NCBI GenBank assembly: GCA_947461435.1
Contig: CANHLE010000023.1
Span: forward strand, 1-38,769
Direction of reading: 5' to 3'
From: Paracoccaceae bacterium
GTDB lineage: Bacteria; Pseudomonadota; Alphaproteobacteria; Rhodobacterales; Rhodobacteraceae
Length of the DNA stretch: 38,769 bases
In this document: positions 27,981 through 38,054 of the stretch, piece after piece
How the letters are laid out: each line of letters begins with the position of its first letter
Numbering within the stretch: position 1 is the stretch's first letter
Notes under the pieces: model-generated
What the model saw: the letters and a program-made list of their open reading frames with translations, nothing else
Databases searched by the model: none
What the model was told of the DNA's origin: nothing
Position numbers and translations under genes: made by a program

Positions 27981-28381
27981 ACAAGATGCGGCACGAATTT
28001 CAGCGACAGTCGCGCCGACGTCGGGAAAGGTCGGGGCCTGTTTTCACAATCATCTTGCAGAAGAATCGGACAAATCTCCGTCCTGGGGCCCGATCACCTT
28101 TTCAAAGCCACCTCGACATTTGAGATCTTTTCCAATGCAATCCTAGGTTTCCCTTCCTTTGGCAAAAGTTGTCGATCCAACCACCAGCGGTTAGTAAACT
28201 GGGATAGATTAATCAGCGGCCCTGGTGCCTTCCCACTCGATTTTGGGGCGCCAGCGCGGAACCTTTGTTGATAAAGAGCGGTTCATAGTCAAACCTCGCT
28301 CCGAAGAGGTCGTTTTTCGTCGCCTTGATCTTATGAAACCCGGCAATACTTCCTGTCTGAACACGCAAAAAAAGGCCGCAC
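27981..28381. other. 401-base gap without a recognisable gene
   Basis: No convincing gene is seen in either direction; the one open frame that crosses it into the next gene has no family features. A nested inverted repeat directly follows the mntH stop: CAAGATG at 27982-27988 pairs with CATCTTG at 28051-28057 and encloses CCGAC/GTCGG near 28016-28035, with TTTT at about 28041. This could be a weak terminator. One GANTC site (GAATC) lies near 28065. The right end must contain the promoter of the GST genes. Confidence 0.5.
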
Positions 28382-29041
28382 ATGTATACTCTGCGCTTTT
28401 CCCCCGACTCTGCGTCGCTGATCGTGCGGCTTATTCTTGAAGAGTTGGCCCTTCCTTATGAAGCCCGGCAAATTGATCGGGCAGCGGGGGAACTGTCGAG
28501 CCCGGAATACCGCGCGCTTCATCCATTGGGAAAGATCCCCGCAATGGAAACCCCCAACGGACCCATGTTTGAATCGGCCGCCATTTTGTTGTACTTGTCC
28601 GACAGACATCCTGGCCTTGCACCTGCGCCTGATGCCCAAGACCGGGCCGCCTTTCTAAAGTGGTTCTTTTTCACGTCGACCAATATCCATACGACGCTGA
28701 TGGACATCTATTATCCAGAACGGGTTGCAGGCGACGCTGCGGCGGGCTCCGTGGTGACCCATGCCTCAGCCAAAATGAAAACGCTGCTTGCTGCGATAAA
28801 CCAAGCCGCGGAAGACAACCCTAACTGGCTGTCTTTTGAACAACCCAGCCTTTTGGGCTATTACATCGCCGTGTTGATGCGCTGGCTTGGGCAAAATGAC
28901 CCGGAGGCAACTGGATACATAAAGGCGTCCGACTACCCGGCATTGCACAAAGTTCTCGCCATGCTTGAGATGCGTCCCGCTTCTCTTGCCGTCGCCGCCG
29001 CCGAAGGACTTGGCAAAACGATCTTTACGATGCCGAGCTAG
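28382..29041 (+). CDS. Glutathione S-transferase family protein (first of a tandem pair)
   Basis: This 219-residue protein has a thioredoxin-like N-terminal domain (MYTLRFSPDSASLIVRLILEE, cis-proline in GKIPAME, then the glutathione-binding FESAAILLYLSD) and an all-helical C-terminal domain. An N-terminal serine in the first loop (about S7-S11) is the probable thiol-activating residue. The substrate cannot be told from sequence. It is a clear paralogue of the gene that starts six bases after its stop, with the same MY.L..(S/A)PD(S/N)ASLI.RL.LEE beginning. Confidence 0.85.
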   Translation: MYTLRFSPDSASLIVRLILEELALPYEARQIDRAAGELSSPEYRALHPLGKIPAMETPNGPMFESAAILLYLSDRHPGLAPAPDAQDRAAFLKWFFFTSTNIHTTLMDIYYPERVAGDAAAGSVVTHASAKMKTLLAAINQAAEDNPNWLSFEQPSLLGYYIAVLMRWLGQNDPEATGYIKASDYPALHKVLAMLEMRPASLAVAAAEGLGKTIFTMPS

Positions 29042-29046
29042 CCAAG

Positions 29047-29739
29047 ATGTATGTATTGCACTATGCGCCTGACAACGCGTCGCTCATCATTCGCCTTGTC
29101 CTTGAAGAGATGGGGCTTCCCTACCGAACAGCTTTGGTAGACCGCCGTATCCGCGCTCAGGACAGCGCAGAGTACAGGGCGGTCAATCCCACGGGCTTGA
29201 TCCCCGCGCTTCAATCAAGCGAAGAAACATTGTTTGAAACAGCCGCTATCTTGTTGTGGCTCTCAGACAAACACGGCCAAATGGCCCCGACCATTGGCGA
29301 CGAGCATCGCGGCAATTTTCTGAAATGGTTGTTCTTTACCGCCAACACTTTGCATGCCGATGCGCGGCTTTTGTTCTATCCGGAACAATATGCCGGATCG
29401 CCTGACGATCATGTGGCCTTTCGCGGCAAGACTGAGGTCAGAATTTCCAAACATCTCCGCCTGCTGAACGATATCGCCGCGTCTGCACCGCCTTATCTGA
29501 ACAAGGAACGGCCTTCGGTCCTTAGCATCTATATTTGCTGTTTGATCCGCTGGATCAATCTCTACCCTGTCGACCGCAAGGGATGGTTGCCCTTGCATGA
29601 CTATCCAGCGCTGTTTGAAATATCCAAGGGCCTGCAAGACCGGCCCGCAACCCACCGAGTGGCCGATGCCGAAGGTCTGGGCCCGACAATCTTCACCGAA
29701 CCACACTATGCAAACCCGCCTGAGGGATCTGCGCTTTGA
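29047..29739 (+). CDS. Glutathione S-transferase family protein (second of a tandem pair)
   Basis: The 230-residue protein repeats the layout of its upstream neighbour: MYVLHYAPDNASLIIRLVLEE, cis-proline in GLIPALQ, FETAAILLWLSDKHG for glutathione contact, and a helical C-terminal domain ending near EGLGPTIFTEP, which is EGLGKTIFTMP in the neighbour. The five-base gap and weak own ribosome-binding site suggest one transcript. It is followed after 12 bases by sdaA, so the transcript may continue. Confidence 0.85.
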   Translation: MYVLHYAPDNASLIIRLVLEEMGLPYRTALVDRRIRAQDSAEYRAVNPTGLIPALQSSEETLFETAAILLWLSDKHGQMAPTIGDEHRGNFLKWLFFTANTLHADARLLFYPEQYAGSPDDHVAFRGKTEVRISKHLRLLNDIAASAPPYLNKERPSVLSIYICCLIRWINLYPVDRKGWLPLHDYPALFEISKGLQDRPATHRVADAEGLGPTIFTEPHYANPPEGSAL

Positions 29740-29751
29740 AAGGACTATCAC

Positions 29752-31131
29752 ATGTTCCTCTCTGTATTTGACATGTTTAAGGTCGGCGTTGGCCCGTCAT
29801 CCTCGCACACCATGGGCCCGATGGTCGCGGCGGCGCGGTTTTTGGCTGTCCTTCGCGCCTCGCCATTTCACTTTCACGGACTTAAGGCATCGTTGCACGG
29901 ATCCCTTGCCTTCACGGGTGTTGGCCACGCCACAGACCGTGCGACGATCCTTGGCCTTTCAGGGTTTGAACCCGCGACCTATGACGCCGCACGAGCAGAC
30001 GTGGCACTGGCCAAGATAGCCGAGAGCCATCAGATTGATGTCAACGGTCTCCCTCCACTTCACTTTGATCCGAAGAAGGATCTTGTGTTCGATTATGGTC
30101 CCGCGTTGTCCGGGCATGCAAACGGGATGATCCTGAAAGCAACGGACGCCCAAGGCGACGTCATCTTGCAGGAAACATATTATTCAATTGGTGGCGGTTT
30201 TGTTTTGACCGCGGCCGAATTGGAAGCGGCCGGTGGCGGAAAATCCAAGGTCAAGGCTGACGTTCCGTATCCGTTTGAAACAGCCGATGAAATGCTGGCA
30301 ATGGCCAAATCCTCAGGCCAGTCGATTGCCCAGATGAAATTGGCAAACGAGTTGAAATTCCGCACGAAGGCCGAGATCGATGCAGGAATCGCTCGGTTGT
30401 GGGAAGTCATGAACAACTGCATATCGCGCGGCATGGTCGGTGAGGGTATTTTGCCTGGCGGGCTCAAGGTGCGGCGGCGCGCCAAGGGAATTCATGACGC
30501 ACTTTTGGCCGAACGCGGGCTGAACATGACTGCGCCGCACACAATCAATGATTGGATGAGCTTGTACGCCATGGCGGTGAATGAAGAAAACGCCGCCGGA
30601 GGGCAAGTTGTGACAGCGCCAACCAACGGCGCGGCGGGGGTCTTGCCCGCAGTTCTGCGCTATTACCTTGATCATGTGCCCGGAGCGAGCACCACAAAGA
30701 TTGCCGATTTCCTGCTGACAGCTTCCGCAATCGGGGGCCTGTGCAAACATAACGCTTCAATTTCAGGTGCGGAATGCGGTTGCCAAGCAGAAGTTGGGTC
30801 TGCGGCCGCTATGGCTGCGGCGGGTTTGTGCGCCGTCATGGGCGGTACCGTGATGCAGGTGGAAAATGCTGCGGAAATCGCGTTGGAACATCACTTGGGT
30901 ATGACATGTGACCCGGTCAAAGGGCTGGTGCAGGTGCCGTGTATTGAACGCAATGGCCTTGGCGCGATCAAAGCCGTTTCCGCCGCAAGCCTCTCCTTGC
31001 GCGGCGATGGCGAACATCTGGTGTCGCTTGACGTCTGCATCGAGACCATGCGCCAGACGGGCCATGACATGCACGAAAAGTACAAGGAAACCTCCCTGGG
31101 TGGTCTGGCAGTAAATGTGCCGAATTGCTGA
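29752..31131 (+). CDS. sdaA: L-serine ammonia-lyase (iron-sulfur, single chain)
   Basis: This 459-residue enzyme deaminates L-serine to pyruvate. It starts [23 protein letters not shown], the serine-binding motif of the beta domain. The [4Fe-4S]-ligating cysteines fit the family pattern at C344 (AECGC), C386 (MTCDP) and C397 (VPCIER). The very last residue is a cysteine (C459, VPNC), as in type II serine dehydratases where the C-terminal cysteine reaches into the active site. AAAGGA lies seven bases before the ATG. Confidence 0.96.
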   Translation: MFLSVFDMFKVGVGPSSSHTMGPMVAAARFLAVLRASPFHFHGLKASLHGSLAFTGVGHATDRATILGLSGFEPATYDAARADVALAKIAESHQIDVNGLPPLHFDPKKDLVFDYGPALSGHANGMILKATDAQGDVILQETYYSIGGGFVLTAAELEAAGGGKSKVKADVPYPFETADEMLAMAKSSGQSIAQMKLANELKFRTKAEIDAGIARLWEVMNNCISRGMVGEGILPGGLKVRRRAKGIHDALLAERGLNMTAPHTINDWMSLYAMAVNEENAAGGQVVTAPTNGAAGVLPAVLRYYLDHVPGASTTKIADFLLTASAIGGLCKHNASISGAECGCQAEVGSAAAMAAAGLCAVMGGTVMQVENAAEIALEHHLGMTCDPVKGLVQVPCIERNGLGAIKAVSAASLSLRGDGEHLVSLDVCIETMRQTGHDMHEKYKETSLGGLAVNVPNC

Positions 31132-31249
31132 GCGAGCACGGACAAACTGGTAACCTTGGTTGCGCGCGAATGGCGCGTCAAAGATCAGTTCAGTCAGAAC
31201 GATTTCTTCCAACGGGTTTAAAATCCGCCGAAAGACTGGACGGGACCCC

Positions 31250-32170
31250 ATGATCAAAGACCCTACGCTTCGCGGCATAGCTTTGATGATTGCTTTTTGT
31301 GTGCTTGCACCGATGCTCGACACCGCTTCCAAACTCGCGACGCAGACGATCCCAGTCGGGCAGATCACTGCTGCGCGTTTTGTCGTGCAAGGGGCTCTGA
31401 TGGCTCCAATAGCTCTTGCTATGGGACTGTCATGGCAGATGACGCCTCGCTTGACGGGTTTGATAATCTTGCGGGCCGTGTTCTTGATTCTCTCCACCTA
31501 CGCCTTTGTTGCGGCCGTCACTGTCATGCCGATTGCCGATGCTCTGGCCATCGTCTTCGTTGAACCGTTCATCCTTTTGATCCTTGGCCACCTGATTTTT
31601 GCGGATGAAATCGGGCCTCGCCGCATCATCGCATCGGTCGTGGGGTTTCTTGGCGCTCTCTTGGTTATCCAGCCCTCGCTTTCGGCCTTTGGCTGGGTGG
31701 CCCTTTACCCCCTTGCCACCGCCTTCTTGTTTTCGGGGTATATGCTGATAACCCGTGCAATCTCGTCTCAGATGGATTCAGTTATCCAGCAGCTTCACAC
31801 GTCCATAGCGGGCAGCGTGATATGTCTGCCTATTCTGCTTTGGGCTGACGGGACGAACACTTATTCGCTGGATCCAGTGATGCCGCAAGGCTGGGCCTGG
31901 GTCTGGCTGTTCGGTGTCGGGTTTTGGGCCGCTGTAAGCCACATGTGCATGACCCTTGCCCTCAAGAATGCACCGGCCTCTACGCTGGCCCCGATTCATT
32001 ACCTTGAAATCGTGACGGCTGTCGTCTTGGGCTATGCCGTTTTCGGTGATTTCCCGAACTGGATGACTTGGGCCGGAATTGCAGTGATTGTTTCGTCAGG
32101 CCTGTACATCATACTTCGCGAACGGCATTCAGCAGCCCAAAGCACCGCAAGACTGCCGGCAGATATCTGA
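31250..32170 (+). CDS. EamA/DMT-family transporter
   Basis: This 306-residue protein has about ten membrane helices in two EamA repeats (about 10-140 and 150-295), typical of drug/metabolite exporters such as RhtA-like amino acid or nucleobase efflux proteins. The substrate is unknown; the adjacent sdaA might hint at amino acids but this is weak. The ATG at 31250 has GGACGGGA just upstream, and the extra in-frame residues from 31160 lack hydrophobic character. Its last 62 bases overlap the end of the convergent thiamine pyrophosphokinase gene. Confidence 0.88.
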   Translation: MIKDPTLRGIALMIAFCVLAPMLDTASKLATQTIPVGQITAARFVVQGALMAPIALAMGLSWQMTPRLTGLIILRAVFLILSTYAFVAAVTVMPIADALAIVFVEPFILLILGHLIFADEIGPRRIIASVVGFLGALLVIQPSLSAFGWVALYPLATAFLFSGYMLITRAISSQMDSVIQQLHTSIAGSVICLPILLWADGTNTYSLDPVMPQGWAWVWLFGVGFWAAVSHMCMTLALKNAPASTLAPIHYLEIVTAVVLGYAVFGDFPNWMTWAGIAVIVSSGLYIILRERHSAAQSTARLPADI

Positions 32171-32780
32171 CGGAAACAATAACAAGCATCTTGGCAGCAT
32201 CAAATGTAAGGCTCACATCGGGCGTCGATACTTGGTTTGACGTTCCGATCATTGCATCAGGCGCAAAGTGCAATCCGTCGATCGGCCACTTCAGACCCTC
32301 GCTTTGGCCGCTGACGGCCCCCATGGGAAAAAGCGACAGTCGCGAACCGACTGGGAGTTGCAGGCGCAAGGATCTTGGAGCCAGAAAGCTTACGTCACTG
32401 CCTGACAAGATAAAGCACCGTTTGTCCGGATGACGGACAAGACTATTCAATACCGCAAGGCCATGATCGGCGCGTGCCCCCGCAAAGCCCAGACCAAGGA
32501 TGAACGGCGCCGCGATTGATCGCAGGGCCTTGTCAAAATCGGTCGTGATCTGTTCATCAATTGGAAACAGACGCCCCTGAAGCTTTTGTCGTGCTTCTGG
32601 CGAAATCGAATCAAAATCACCAATGACCGCCTCTGGCTCTGCGTTAAGCCGCAACAAACGGTCAGCGCCCCCGTCCGCAGCAACAAGATAGGGCGCAAAG
32701 CGACGTGCTCTTGCCAGTTCCGCGCCGGTAAAAGGGGCGCCACCCGCAAGGGTTACGCCAGAGTTGGATTCGACAATCAC
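32109..32780 (-). CDS. Thiamine pyrophosphokinase (thiamine diphosphokinase)
   Basis: The enzyme converts thiamine to thiamine diphosphate with ATP. The 223-residue protein shows LVAADGGADRLL, VIGDFDSIS and EQITTDFDKAL, the three ordered N-terminal motifs of the family, then GARADHGLAVLNSL in place of the common GxRxDHxLANL. The start is a GTG at 32780. The gene is divergent from the 818-aa protein gene (149 bases between) and overlaps the transporter gene at its 3' end. Confidence 0.9.
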   Translation of the reverse strand: MIVESNSGVTLAGGAPFTGAELARARRFAPYLVAADGGADRLLRLNAEPEAVIGDFDSISPEARQKLQGRLFPIDEQITTDFDKALRSIAAPFILGLGFAGARADHGLAVLNSLVRHPDKRCFILSGSDVSFLAPRSLRLQLPVGSRLSLFPMGAVSGQSEGLKWPIDGLHFAPDAMIGTSNQVSTPDVSLTFDAAKMLVIVSVRYLPAVLRCFGLLNAVREV

Positions 32781-32929
32781 GCAAATTCCGCCAATACTGT
32801 TTCCTCAATTGCGGCAAAGACCCGGTTCCAAGAACACAATCAATCCTTCAAATTACCCCGTTCTGTCCATGGATTCGATTTAGTGACAGGTCAGTTTCAT
32901 AGTGTAGTCGATTGAGGGGCCAGCATCAG
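32781..32929. promoter_or_regulatory. Divergent intergenic region, thiamine pyrophosphokinase / 818-aa protein
   Basis: This 149-base region holds both divergent promoters. A GANTC site (GATTC) lies at 32872-32876. No TPP riboswitch consensus could be recognised, and no clear promoter hexamers stand out. Confidence 0.35.
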
Positions 32930-35386
32930 ATGATCGGTGCAAGTAAAATTCTAACGGTTTCCTATGGAACCTTTTCTTGTACGTTGGAAGGCTTTGAAGA
33001 GCCGTTCAACACAATGAAGGCAATTGCGGAATACTTCCGCGACCTGGCCGCAGGCGACCGTTACTTTGGTGCAGAACCGCCGATACCGGATGCGGCGATG
33101 CTGCATGCGATTGCCGAGCGCGAAATTCAGCGCCGGGTTGAAACCAAGATTCAAGAAAACGGCGTCATCCTTCGTGCCGCTGAAGAACCCAAACAATCGA
33201 CCGGACCAAGGCTGGCTGCGGCTTTGACACAGTCGGCTCCGCCGGAAACCTTAGAATTTGTCACATCACTGGCCTCGGATGATCTTGCGGCCGATAGCAT
33301 TCCAACACTAGACCATTTCGCTAAGGGCGCATCAGCGTTCAGCAACGCCGACAGCGAGGGCGAAGATTTTGCACCATCCCTAGTTGATGGTCCGACGCTT
33401 TCGACAGTCGCCCAAACTTTGTCACGCCTTCGCGCGCTGCGCGACGATCCTGTGCCGCGGATTGACAAAGACGTGGGTCTGCTTCCGCCCGGCGAACCTG
33501 GTGTGGAATTTGACGATCAAAACACGATTCTGCAGGCTTCCGCAGAGAACAGCTTTTTCAACACCGATGAAATCGATGATGACAAAGTGTTTGAAACAGA
33601 GGGGACGGAAAGCGAAGAAAACGGGCAGGTTCCGAACAGTGATCTGGTGGCAGGTCACGACGCGGACATGTTCACGCGCATTTTAGAAAGCGTCGACCAA
33701 AGTGATGCCGCCGATGAATCCATCGAAGACGAAGCCACGGGTTTCGCGGAAGACTTAGGTAATTTCGACGATGGTGATGCAGGTCCGGCACCAGAAGCAG
33801 AACTCAACATTGGCAGTCTTTTGGAACAATTTCCAGAAACCGATCGCGTTCTCGGCGATATGTCCACAGCGTCAGATGACACGTCTTTGCATGATGACGA
33901 CCAACCCGAAGATTTATTGATCGCAACACATCCCTTCGATGACGAACCGGCTGAGACCTATGTTGACGCCGAGATCATCGAAGATGATTTGCCGTCGCCG
34001 ACTGCCCAATCAGCTGAAGTCGTTGATTCTGAGCCGACCTCCACATCATCAGATGTGGCGGATCACAAAGACGCTGCGCAATTGGAAACGGCAACACTTC
34101 CCGAAGATGGTCCTCGCAAACTGCGAAAAGTCCGCCGATTGGGAGCAACCGCACAAACCACCAATTCCGCTCCAGATCTGTTGCCGGAAGGTCAAGAACG
34201 GGCCGACTTTCCTGCCGCAAACCCGCCGGACACCGAAACAAAGCCAGCGGCCACGACGGCGGCCAGTCCGGCCTTGCAAAAGGCGCGGGCACGCGTCATT
34301 CGCATCCGCAAGGCCGACGCAGGCGCAGTCGCAGTCGCAGATCTAATTGCCCACCCGGCCCCCCGGATTCTGGAGGCAACTCAATCGTTGTCTGACGAGG
34401 CGGAAGCTGAGTTGGCAGCCGAGCTTGCCGCACTAGAAGCGGACATCGCCGCGACTGGAAACGCCGCCACGCAACAGGCACCTTTGATTTTGCAACAGGC
34501 GCTCGGCACCATCCAACCGGAAATCGCAGAAGAAGGCGCGATCGATCGCCTGATCAAGCAGACCGACAGCGAGTTGGAAAAACCCGATGCACGGCGCCGC
34601 CTCTCTGCCATTCAGCACCTGAAAGCGGCCGTCGCCGCAACCGTGGCCGACCGACTTGGAAAGACCACCTCGGACAAGCAACCCGATGAGCAGCAGGATC
34701 GGTATCGCCGCGATCTTGACCAAGTCGTCAAGGCCAGCAGACCTTCAGATATCTCACCTAAGCCGACGCCTTTGATTTTGGTTTCAGAACAGCGCATCGA
34801 TTTGCCGCGCAGCCCTGCCCCGTCGATTTCGCCCATGCAGGTCGTTCCATCGGCTGGTCAAACTACAGGGCAGGATGTCATCCATCCGCGCCGCATTCAG
34901 GTTGCGCGCGGCAACGTCGCAACGGCTGTGGAACCAGAGATGGCGCCGCCGCAAATCACAGCCGTGGGCATGGCGTTAACTTCTGCGGCGCTTGATCAGG
35001 ACGAAGTAAGTGTCATGGGGAATGTCGACCTCGAATCTGATTTCATCGACGATCAAGATGACATTGTTGAAAACATATTCTCGGGCGATCAAAATCAAAG
35101 TTTCGCTGACTTCGCCGAAGCAATGGGAGTGTTGGACCTGTCAGAACTCCTTGAGGCGGCGGGTGTCTACAATACCCTCGTTCTGAACAAGCCTGAATTC
35201 ACGCGCGCCCATCTGTTCAAACAAATCGAAGACTTGACCAAAGAAGAAACGCCAGAACTTGAAGAGGTGCTGGTAGAATTCGGCGATCTGTTGCGTGACG
35301 GTCGCATGCAAAAACTTCGGCGTGGAATGTATGCCGTTGGGACGGCATCCCCTTTGATGGTTGAAGCAAAAAAGTTTGCCGGCTGA
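32930..35386 (+). CDS. Large acidic protein of unknown function with conserved ends
   Basis: The 818-residue protein has an ordered N-terminal segment (about 1-80: [29 protein letters not shown], then [21 protein letters not shown] and a helix), a very long Asp/Glu/Ala/Pro-rich middle that looks disordered, with short basic islands ([25 protein letters not shown]), and an ordered C-terminal part of about 90 residues ending [18 protein letters not shown], which resembles a winged-helix wing. It has no signal peptide or membrane helix. I recall similar N-termini as hypothetical proteins in Rhodobacterales. The ATG at 32930 is chosen because the conserved segment starts there; a TTG at 32912 is possible. 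Ala-Val codon repeats near 34321 show some low-complexity growth. Confidence 0.85.
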   Translation: MIGASKILTVSYGTFSCTLEGFEEPFNTMKAIAEYFRDLAAGDRYFGAEPPIPDAAMLHAIAEREIQRRVETKIQENGVILRAAEEPKQSTGPRLAAALTQSAPPETLEFVTSLASDDLAADSIPTLDHFAKGASAFSNADSEGEDFAPSLVDGPTLSTVAQTLSRLRALRDDPVPRIDKDVGLLPPGEPGVEFDDQNTILQASAENSFFNTDEIDDDKVFETEGTESEENGQVPNSDLVAGHDADMFTRILESVDQSDAADESIEDEATGFAEDLGNFDDGDAGPAPEAELNIGSLLEQFPETDRVLGDMSTASDDTSLHDDDQPEDLLIATHPFDDEPAETYVDAEIIEDDLPSPTAQSAEVVDSEPTSTSSDVADHKDAAQLETATLPEDGPRKLRKVRRLGATAQTTNSAPDLLPEGQERADFPAANPPDTETKPAATTAASPALQKARARVIRIRKADAGAVAVADLIAHPAPRILEATQSLSDEAEAELAAELAALEADIAATGNAATQQAPLILQQALGTIQPEIAEEGAIDRLIKQTDSELEKPDARRRLSAIQHLKAAVAATVADRLGKTTSDKQPDEQQDRYRRDLDQVVKASRPSDISPKPTPLILVSEQRIDLPRSPAPSISPMQVVPSAGQTTGQDVIHPRRIQVARGNVATAVEPEMAPPQITAVGMALTSAALDQDEVSVMGNVDLESDFIDDQDDIVENIFSGDQNQSFADFAEAMGVLDLSELLEAAGVYNTLVLNKPEFTRAHLFKQIEDLTKEETPELEEVLVEFGDLLRDGRMQKLRRGMYAVGTASPLMVEAKKFAG

Positions 35387-35409
35387 GACTGCCACTCACG
35401 CCCAGGCTC

Positions 35410-35442
35410 CGGGGGGAAAGAGAACTGCTCTCTTTTCCCCCG
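35410..35442. terminator. Strong hairpin between convergent genes
   Basis: A 14-bp stem (35410-35423 with 35429-35442, one G-T pair) and a five-base loop sit between the stops of the 818-aa gene and the DUF2842 gene. Neither side has a clear T run outside the stem, though the plus-strand right arm includes TTTT. It probably ends or protects transcripts from both directions. Confidence 0.6.
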
Positions 35443-35468
35443 ATGTGTTTGATACTGTTGTCAGATCG

Positions 35469-35705
35469 TTAGCGGCCGCCAACCTGGTCCTTTTGATCAG
35501 GATCAGCTTGACCTATTCCCCGAAAAACCGCTCTGAAGGGCAAAGCCCAAACCATGCCCAGCCCCATGTAGATTGCCAGTTCCATCAAGACAGATGGACG
35601 ATCCATCCAGCCAACGAACGTGACCGCCATCACGATGTAGGCGGGCAGGCCCAACACTAGGATCAACAGAGATAACCGCTTCTTCGTCTTGTACTGAAGC
35701 GCCAT
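35469..35705 (-). CDS. DUF2842 family membrane protein
   Basis: This 78-residue protein with two membrane helices (about residues 9-30 and 40-57) matches DUF2842, a small alphaproteobacterial family of unknown function. The basic start MALQYKTKKRL and the WALPFRAVFRGIG segment fit. The ATG at 35705 has GAGAGG eight bases upstream. It lies 32 bases after purA and is probably cotranscribed with it. Confidence 0.85.
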   Translation of the reverse strand: MALQYKTKKRLSLLILVLGLPAYIVMAVTFVGWMDRPSVLMELAIYMGLGMVWALPFRAVFRGIGQADPDQKDQVGGR

Positions 35706-35737
35706 TTGCGCTACCTCTCCGTTTTGCCGCACCAAAT

Positions 35738-37030
35738 TCAGTCCGCGAACGGATCCGTAACAAGGATCGTATCTTCCCGCTCCGGTGATGTGGAAAGTAG
35801 GGCGACTGGGCAATGAATCAACTCTTCGATCCGTTTGACGTACTTGATGGCGGCCGCAGGAAGTTCAGACCAAGACCTCGCCCCGGCCGTCGTCTCTGAC
35901 CAGCCATCCATTTCTTCATAAATTGGCGTGCATCGGGACTGTTGATTTGCGGCAATCGGCAAATAATCCATTCGGACGCCGTCAAGGTCGTAGCCCACGC
36001 ATATTTTCAACGTCTTGAAACCGTCCAAAACGTCCAACTTGGTCAATGCAATCCCCGAGACACCCGATGTTGCACAGGTCTGGCGCACAAGGACGGCGTC
36101 AAACCAACCGCAACGACGCTTGCGCCCTGTTACGGTTCCAAACTCATGTCCGCGTTCGCCCAGTCGCTCCCCGTCGGCATCGAAAAGTTCTGCGGGAAAG
36201 GGTCCTTCGCCCACTCGTGTGGTGTAGGCCTTAACGATACCCAGAACAAAGTCGATTGCGGTCGGACCCAAGCCCACTCCTGTCGCCGCTTGGCCGGCGA
36301 TAACGTTAGATGACGTCACATAAGGGTAGGTGCCGAAATCAATATCCAAAAGAGCGCCCTGCGCCCCTTCAAACAAAATACGTTTACCGGCTCTGCGAGC
36401 ATCGGTCATGACTTTCCAGACAGGCTTGGCATAAGGTAAAACCTTTGGCGCAATCTCCCGCAATGCCGCCAAAAGCGCATCACGGTCAATCGGTTCGACG
36501 CCAAGGCCCCGCCGCAAGGCATCATGGTGGCCCATCAAACGGTCAACCCTGGTCACCAAAGTCGTTTCATCCGCCAAATCTGCAACACGAATGGCCCTGC
36601 GTCCAACCTTGTCTTCATAGGCCGGACCGATGCCCCGACCAGTGGTGCCGATCTTCGCTATCGAATTCTGGCTTTCTCTTGCGCGGTCCAATTCACCATG
36701 GATCGGCAAGATCAACGAGGCATTCTCTGCAATCATCAGATTATCGGTCGTAATATCGACACCTTGACCACGCAGCTTGTCGATCTCCATGACAAGATGC
36801 CAAGGATCAACAACAACCCCATTTCCAATGACCGACAGCTTGCCACCACGCACGATGCCGCTGGGCAGAAGGCTCAGTTTGTAGACCTTACCGTCGATGA
36901 CAAGCGTATGGCCGGCGTTGTGGCCCCCTTGAAAGCGAGCGATCACATCCGCGCGCTCTGACAACCAATCTACGATCTTTCCTTTACCTTCGTCACCCCA
37001 TTGGGCACCGACGACGACGACATTGGCCAC
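35738..37030 (-). CDS. purA: Adenylosuccinate synthetase
   Basis: PurA makes adenylosuccinate from IMP, aspartate and GTP, the first step to AMP. The 430-residue protein has the GTP-binding loop GDEGKGK at 12-18 (in [14 protein letters not shown]), the GGHNAGHT motif at about 40-47, [13 protein letters not shown], and [19 protein letters not shown]. The start is a GTG at 37030 with AAAGGA upstream. Length is normal for the family. Confidence 0.97.
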   Translation of the reverse strand: MANVVVVGAQWGDEGKGKIVDWLSERADVIARFQGGHNAGHTLVIDGKVYKLSLLPSGIVRGGKLSVIGNGVVVDPWHLVMEIDKLRGQGVDITTDNLMIAENASLILPIHGELDRARESQNSIAKIGTTGRGIGPAYEDKVGRRAIRVADLADETTLVTRVDRLMGHHDALRRGLGVEPIDRDALLAALREIAPKVLPYAKPVWKVMTDARRAGKRILFEGAQGALLDIDFGTYPYVTSSNVIAGQAATGVGLGPTAIDFVLGIVKAYTTRVGEGPFPAELFDADGERLGERGHEFGTVTGRKRRCGWFDAVLVRQTCATSGVSGIALTKLDVLDGFKTLKICVGYDLDGVRMDYLPIAANQQSRCTPIYEEMDGWSETTAGARSWSELPAAAIKYVKRIEELIHCPVALLSTSPEREDTILVTDPFAD

Positions 37031-37197
37031 GGCGTATCCTTTGCGTATCTGGAAAAACCGTGGCTGCTATAGCGGCCCCAACAGCAGGTGGAAACCGCTA
37101 AATCAACCGAGGATGGCCAAAACCGAAGAATGTGATCATGTCGCGCTGGACAGCCCTGCAAAGTTACGGCACCAAAGACACATTAAGGAGGATTGAA

Positions 37198-37593
37198 ATG
37201 GGAATTTTCTGGCGTTTCTTGGGGGCTTTTGTTCTTTTGGCGGCAACCTATAACCCGACCCAATTCAACTATATCCATTGGGTGAACACCCATTGGCCCG
37301 CGCAAATGCCCCTTGCAATCTTCCTTGGCCTTTTGCTGTCTGTCGGCTTCATCGTCTACGTGATGTCCACCTTGCGCTCTATCGGTCCGCTCGGTGTTTT
37401 GCTGACAGGATCAATTATTGGCGCAGGACTATGGGTGTTGATTGATTGGGGAGTCTTGTCTCTGCAAAATTCAACACTGAACACTTGGCTTGGCCTTGCC
37501 GCCCTTGCGGTGATCATGGGCCTTGGATTGTCGTGGTCTATTCTTCGGCAAAAGCTTTCTGGACAAGCCACTGTTGATGAGGTGCAAGACTGA
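37198..37593 (+). CDS. DUF6524 family membrane protein
   Basis: The 131-residue protein with four membrane helices begins MGIFWRFLGAFVLLAATYNPTQFNY, the hallmark of DUF6524, a family of unknown function. AAGGAGG lies six bases before the ATG at 37198, an unusually good ribosome-binding site that rules out the upstream in-frame start at 37132. Its stop shares a base with the start of the next gene (TGATG). Confidence 0.85.
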   Translation: MGIFWRFLGAFVLLAATYNPTQFNYIHWVNTHWPAQMPLAIFLGLLLSVGFIVYVMSTLRSIGPLGVLLTGSIIGAGLWVLIDWGVLSLQNSTLNTWLGLAALAVIMGLGLSWSILRQKLSGQATVDEVQD

Positions 37594-37976
37594 TGATCAA
37601 GTATATCACTTTGGGAACGAATGATTTGGCCGCCGCTCGTGCGTTTTACAACAGCGTGATGGCCAGCCTGGGGTTTTCTCTTCGCGCGGAATACGAGGAC
37701 GAGCTGGGATACGGCCCCTTGGAGCCCGCAAATATTCTTCTTTGGGTCACAAAACCTTATGACGGCCGAAATGCGACTGTGGGCAACGGCTCGATGACGG
37801 CACTGCGGGCCGCCTCGCGCCAAGCGGTCGACAACTTTCATGCCGCCGGCCTTGCTGCCGGTGGCACCGATGAAGGTGCACCAGGGCTGCGGCCCTATGG
37901 CCCGAACTTTTATGCGTGCTATCTGCGTGATCCTGATGGAAACAAATTATCAGCCGTCTGCGATAGCCCAGAATAG
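37593..37976 (+). CDS. VOC-superfamily (glyoxalase/bleomycin-resistance fold) protein
   Basis: The 127-residue single-domain protein has the beta-alpha-beta-beta-beta repeat pattern of vicinal oxygen chelate proteins, beginning MIKYITLGTNDLAAARAFYNSVMASLGF and ending with YACYLRDPDGNKLSAVC, a typical VOC final strand. In most enzymes the end segment carries a metal-binding Glu; here it is KLSA, so metal use is doubtful. It is coupled to the DUF6524 gene by a TGATG overlap. The substrate is unknown. Confidence 0.85.
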   Translation: MIKYITLGTNDLAAARAFYNSVMASLGFSLRAEYEDELGYGPLEPANILLWVTKPYDGRNATVGNGSMTALRAASRQAVDNFHAAGLAAGGTDEGAPGLRPYGPNFYACYLRDPDGNKLSAVCDSPE

Positions 37977-38054
37977 TTGCGGCAGAACGGGGTTGCGGCA
38001 CGGCACGGATGCGCCTAGATAGACGCGTCATTTGCAGTCAAGAAGCGCATATCC

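Noticed and set aside
28225..28440. 71-codon open frame crossing the gap into the first GST gene
   Set aside because: It overlaps the GST start in another frame, lacks a ribosome-binding site and resembles no family.
34315..34345. Short tandem repeat of GCAGTC units
   Set aside because: It is in frame and codes an Ala-Val run within a disordered region of the 818-aa protein; ordinary low complexity.
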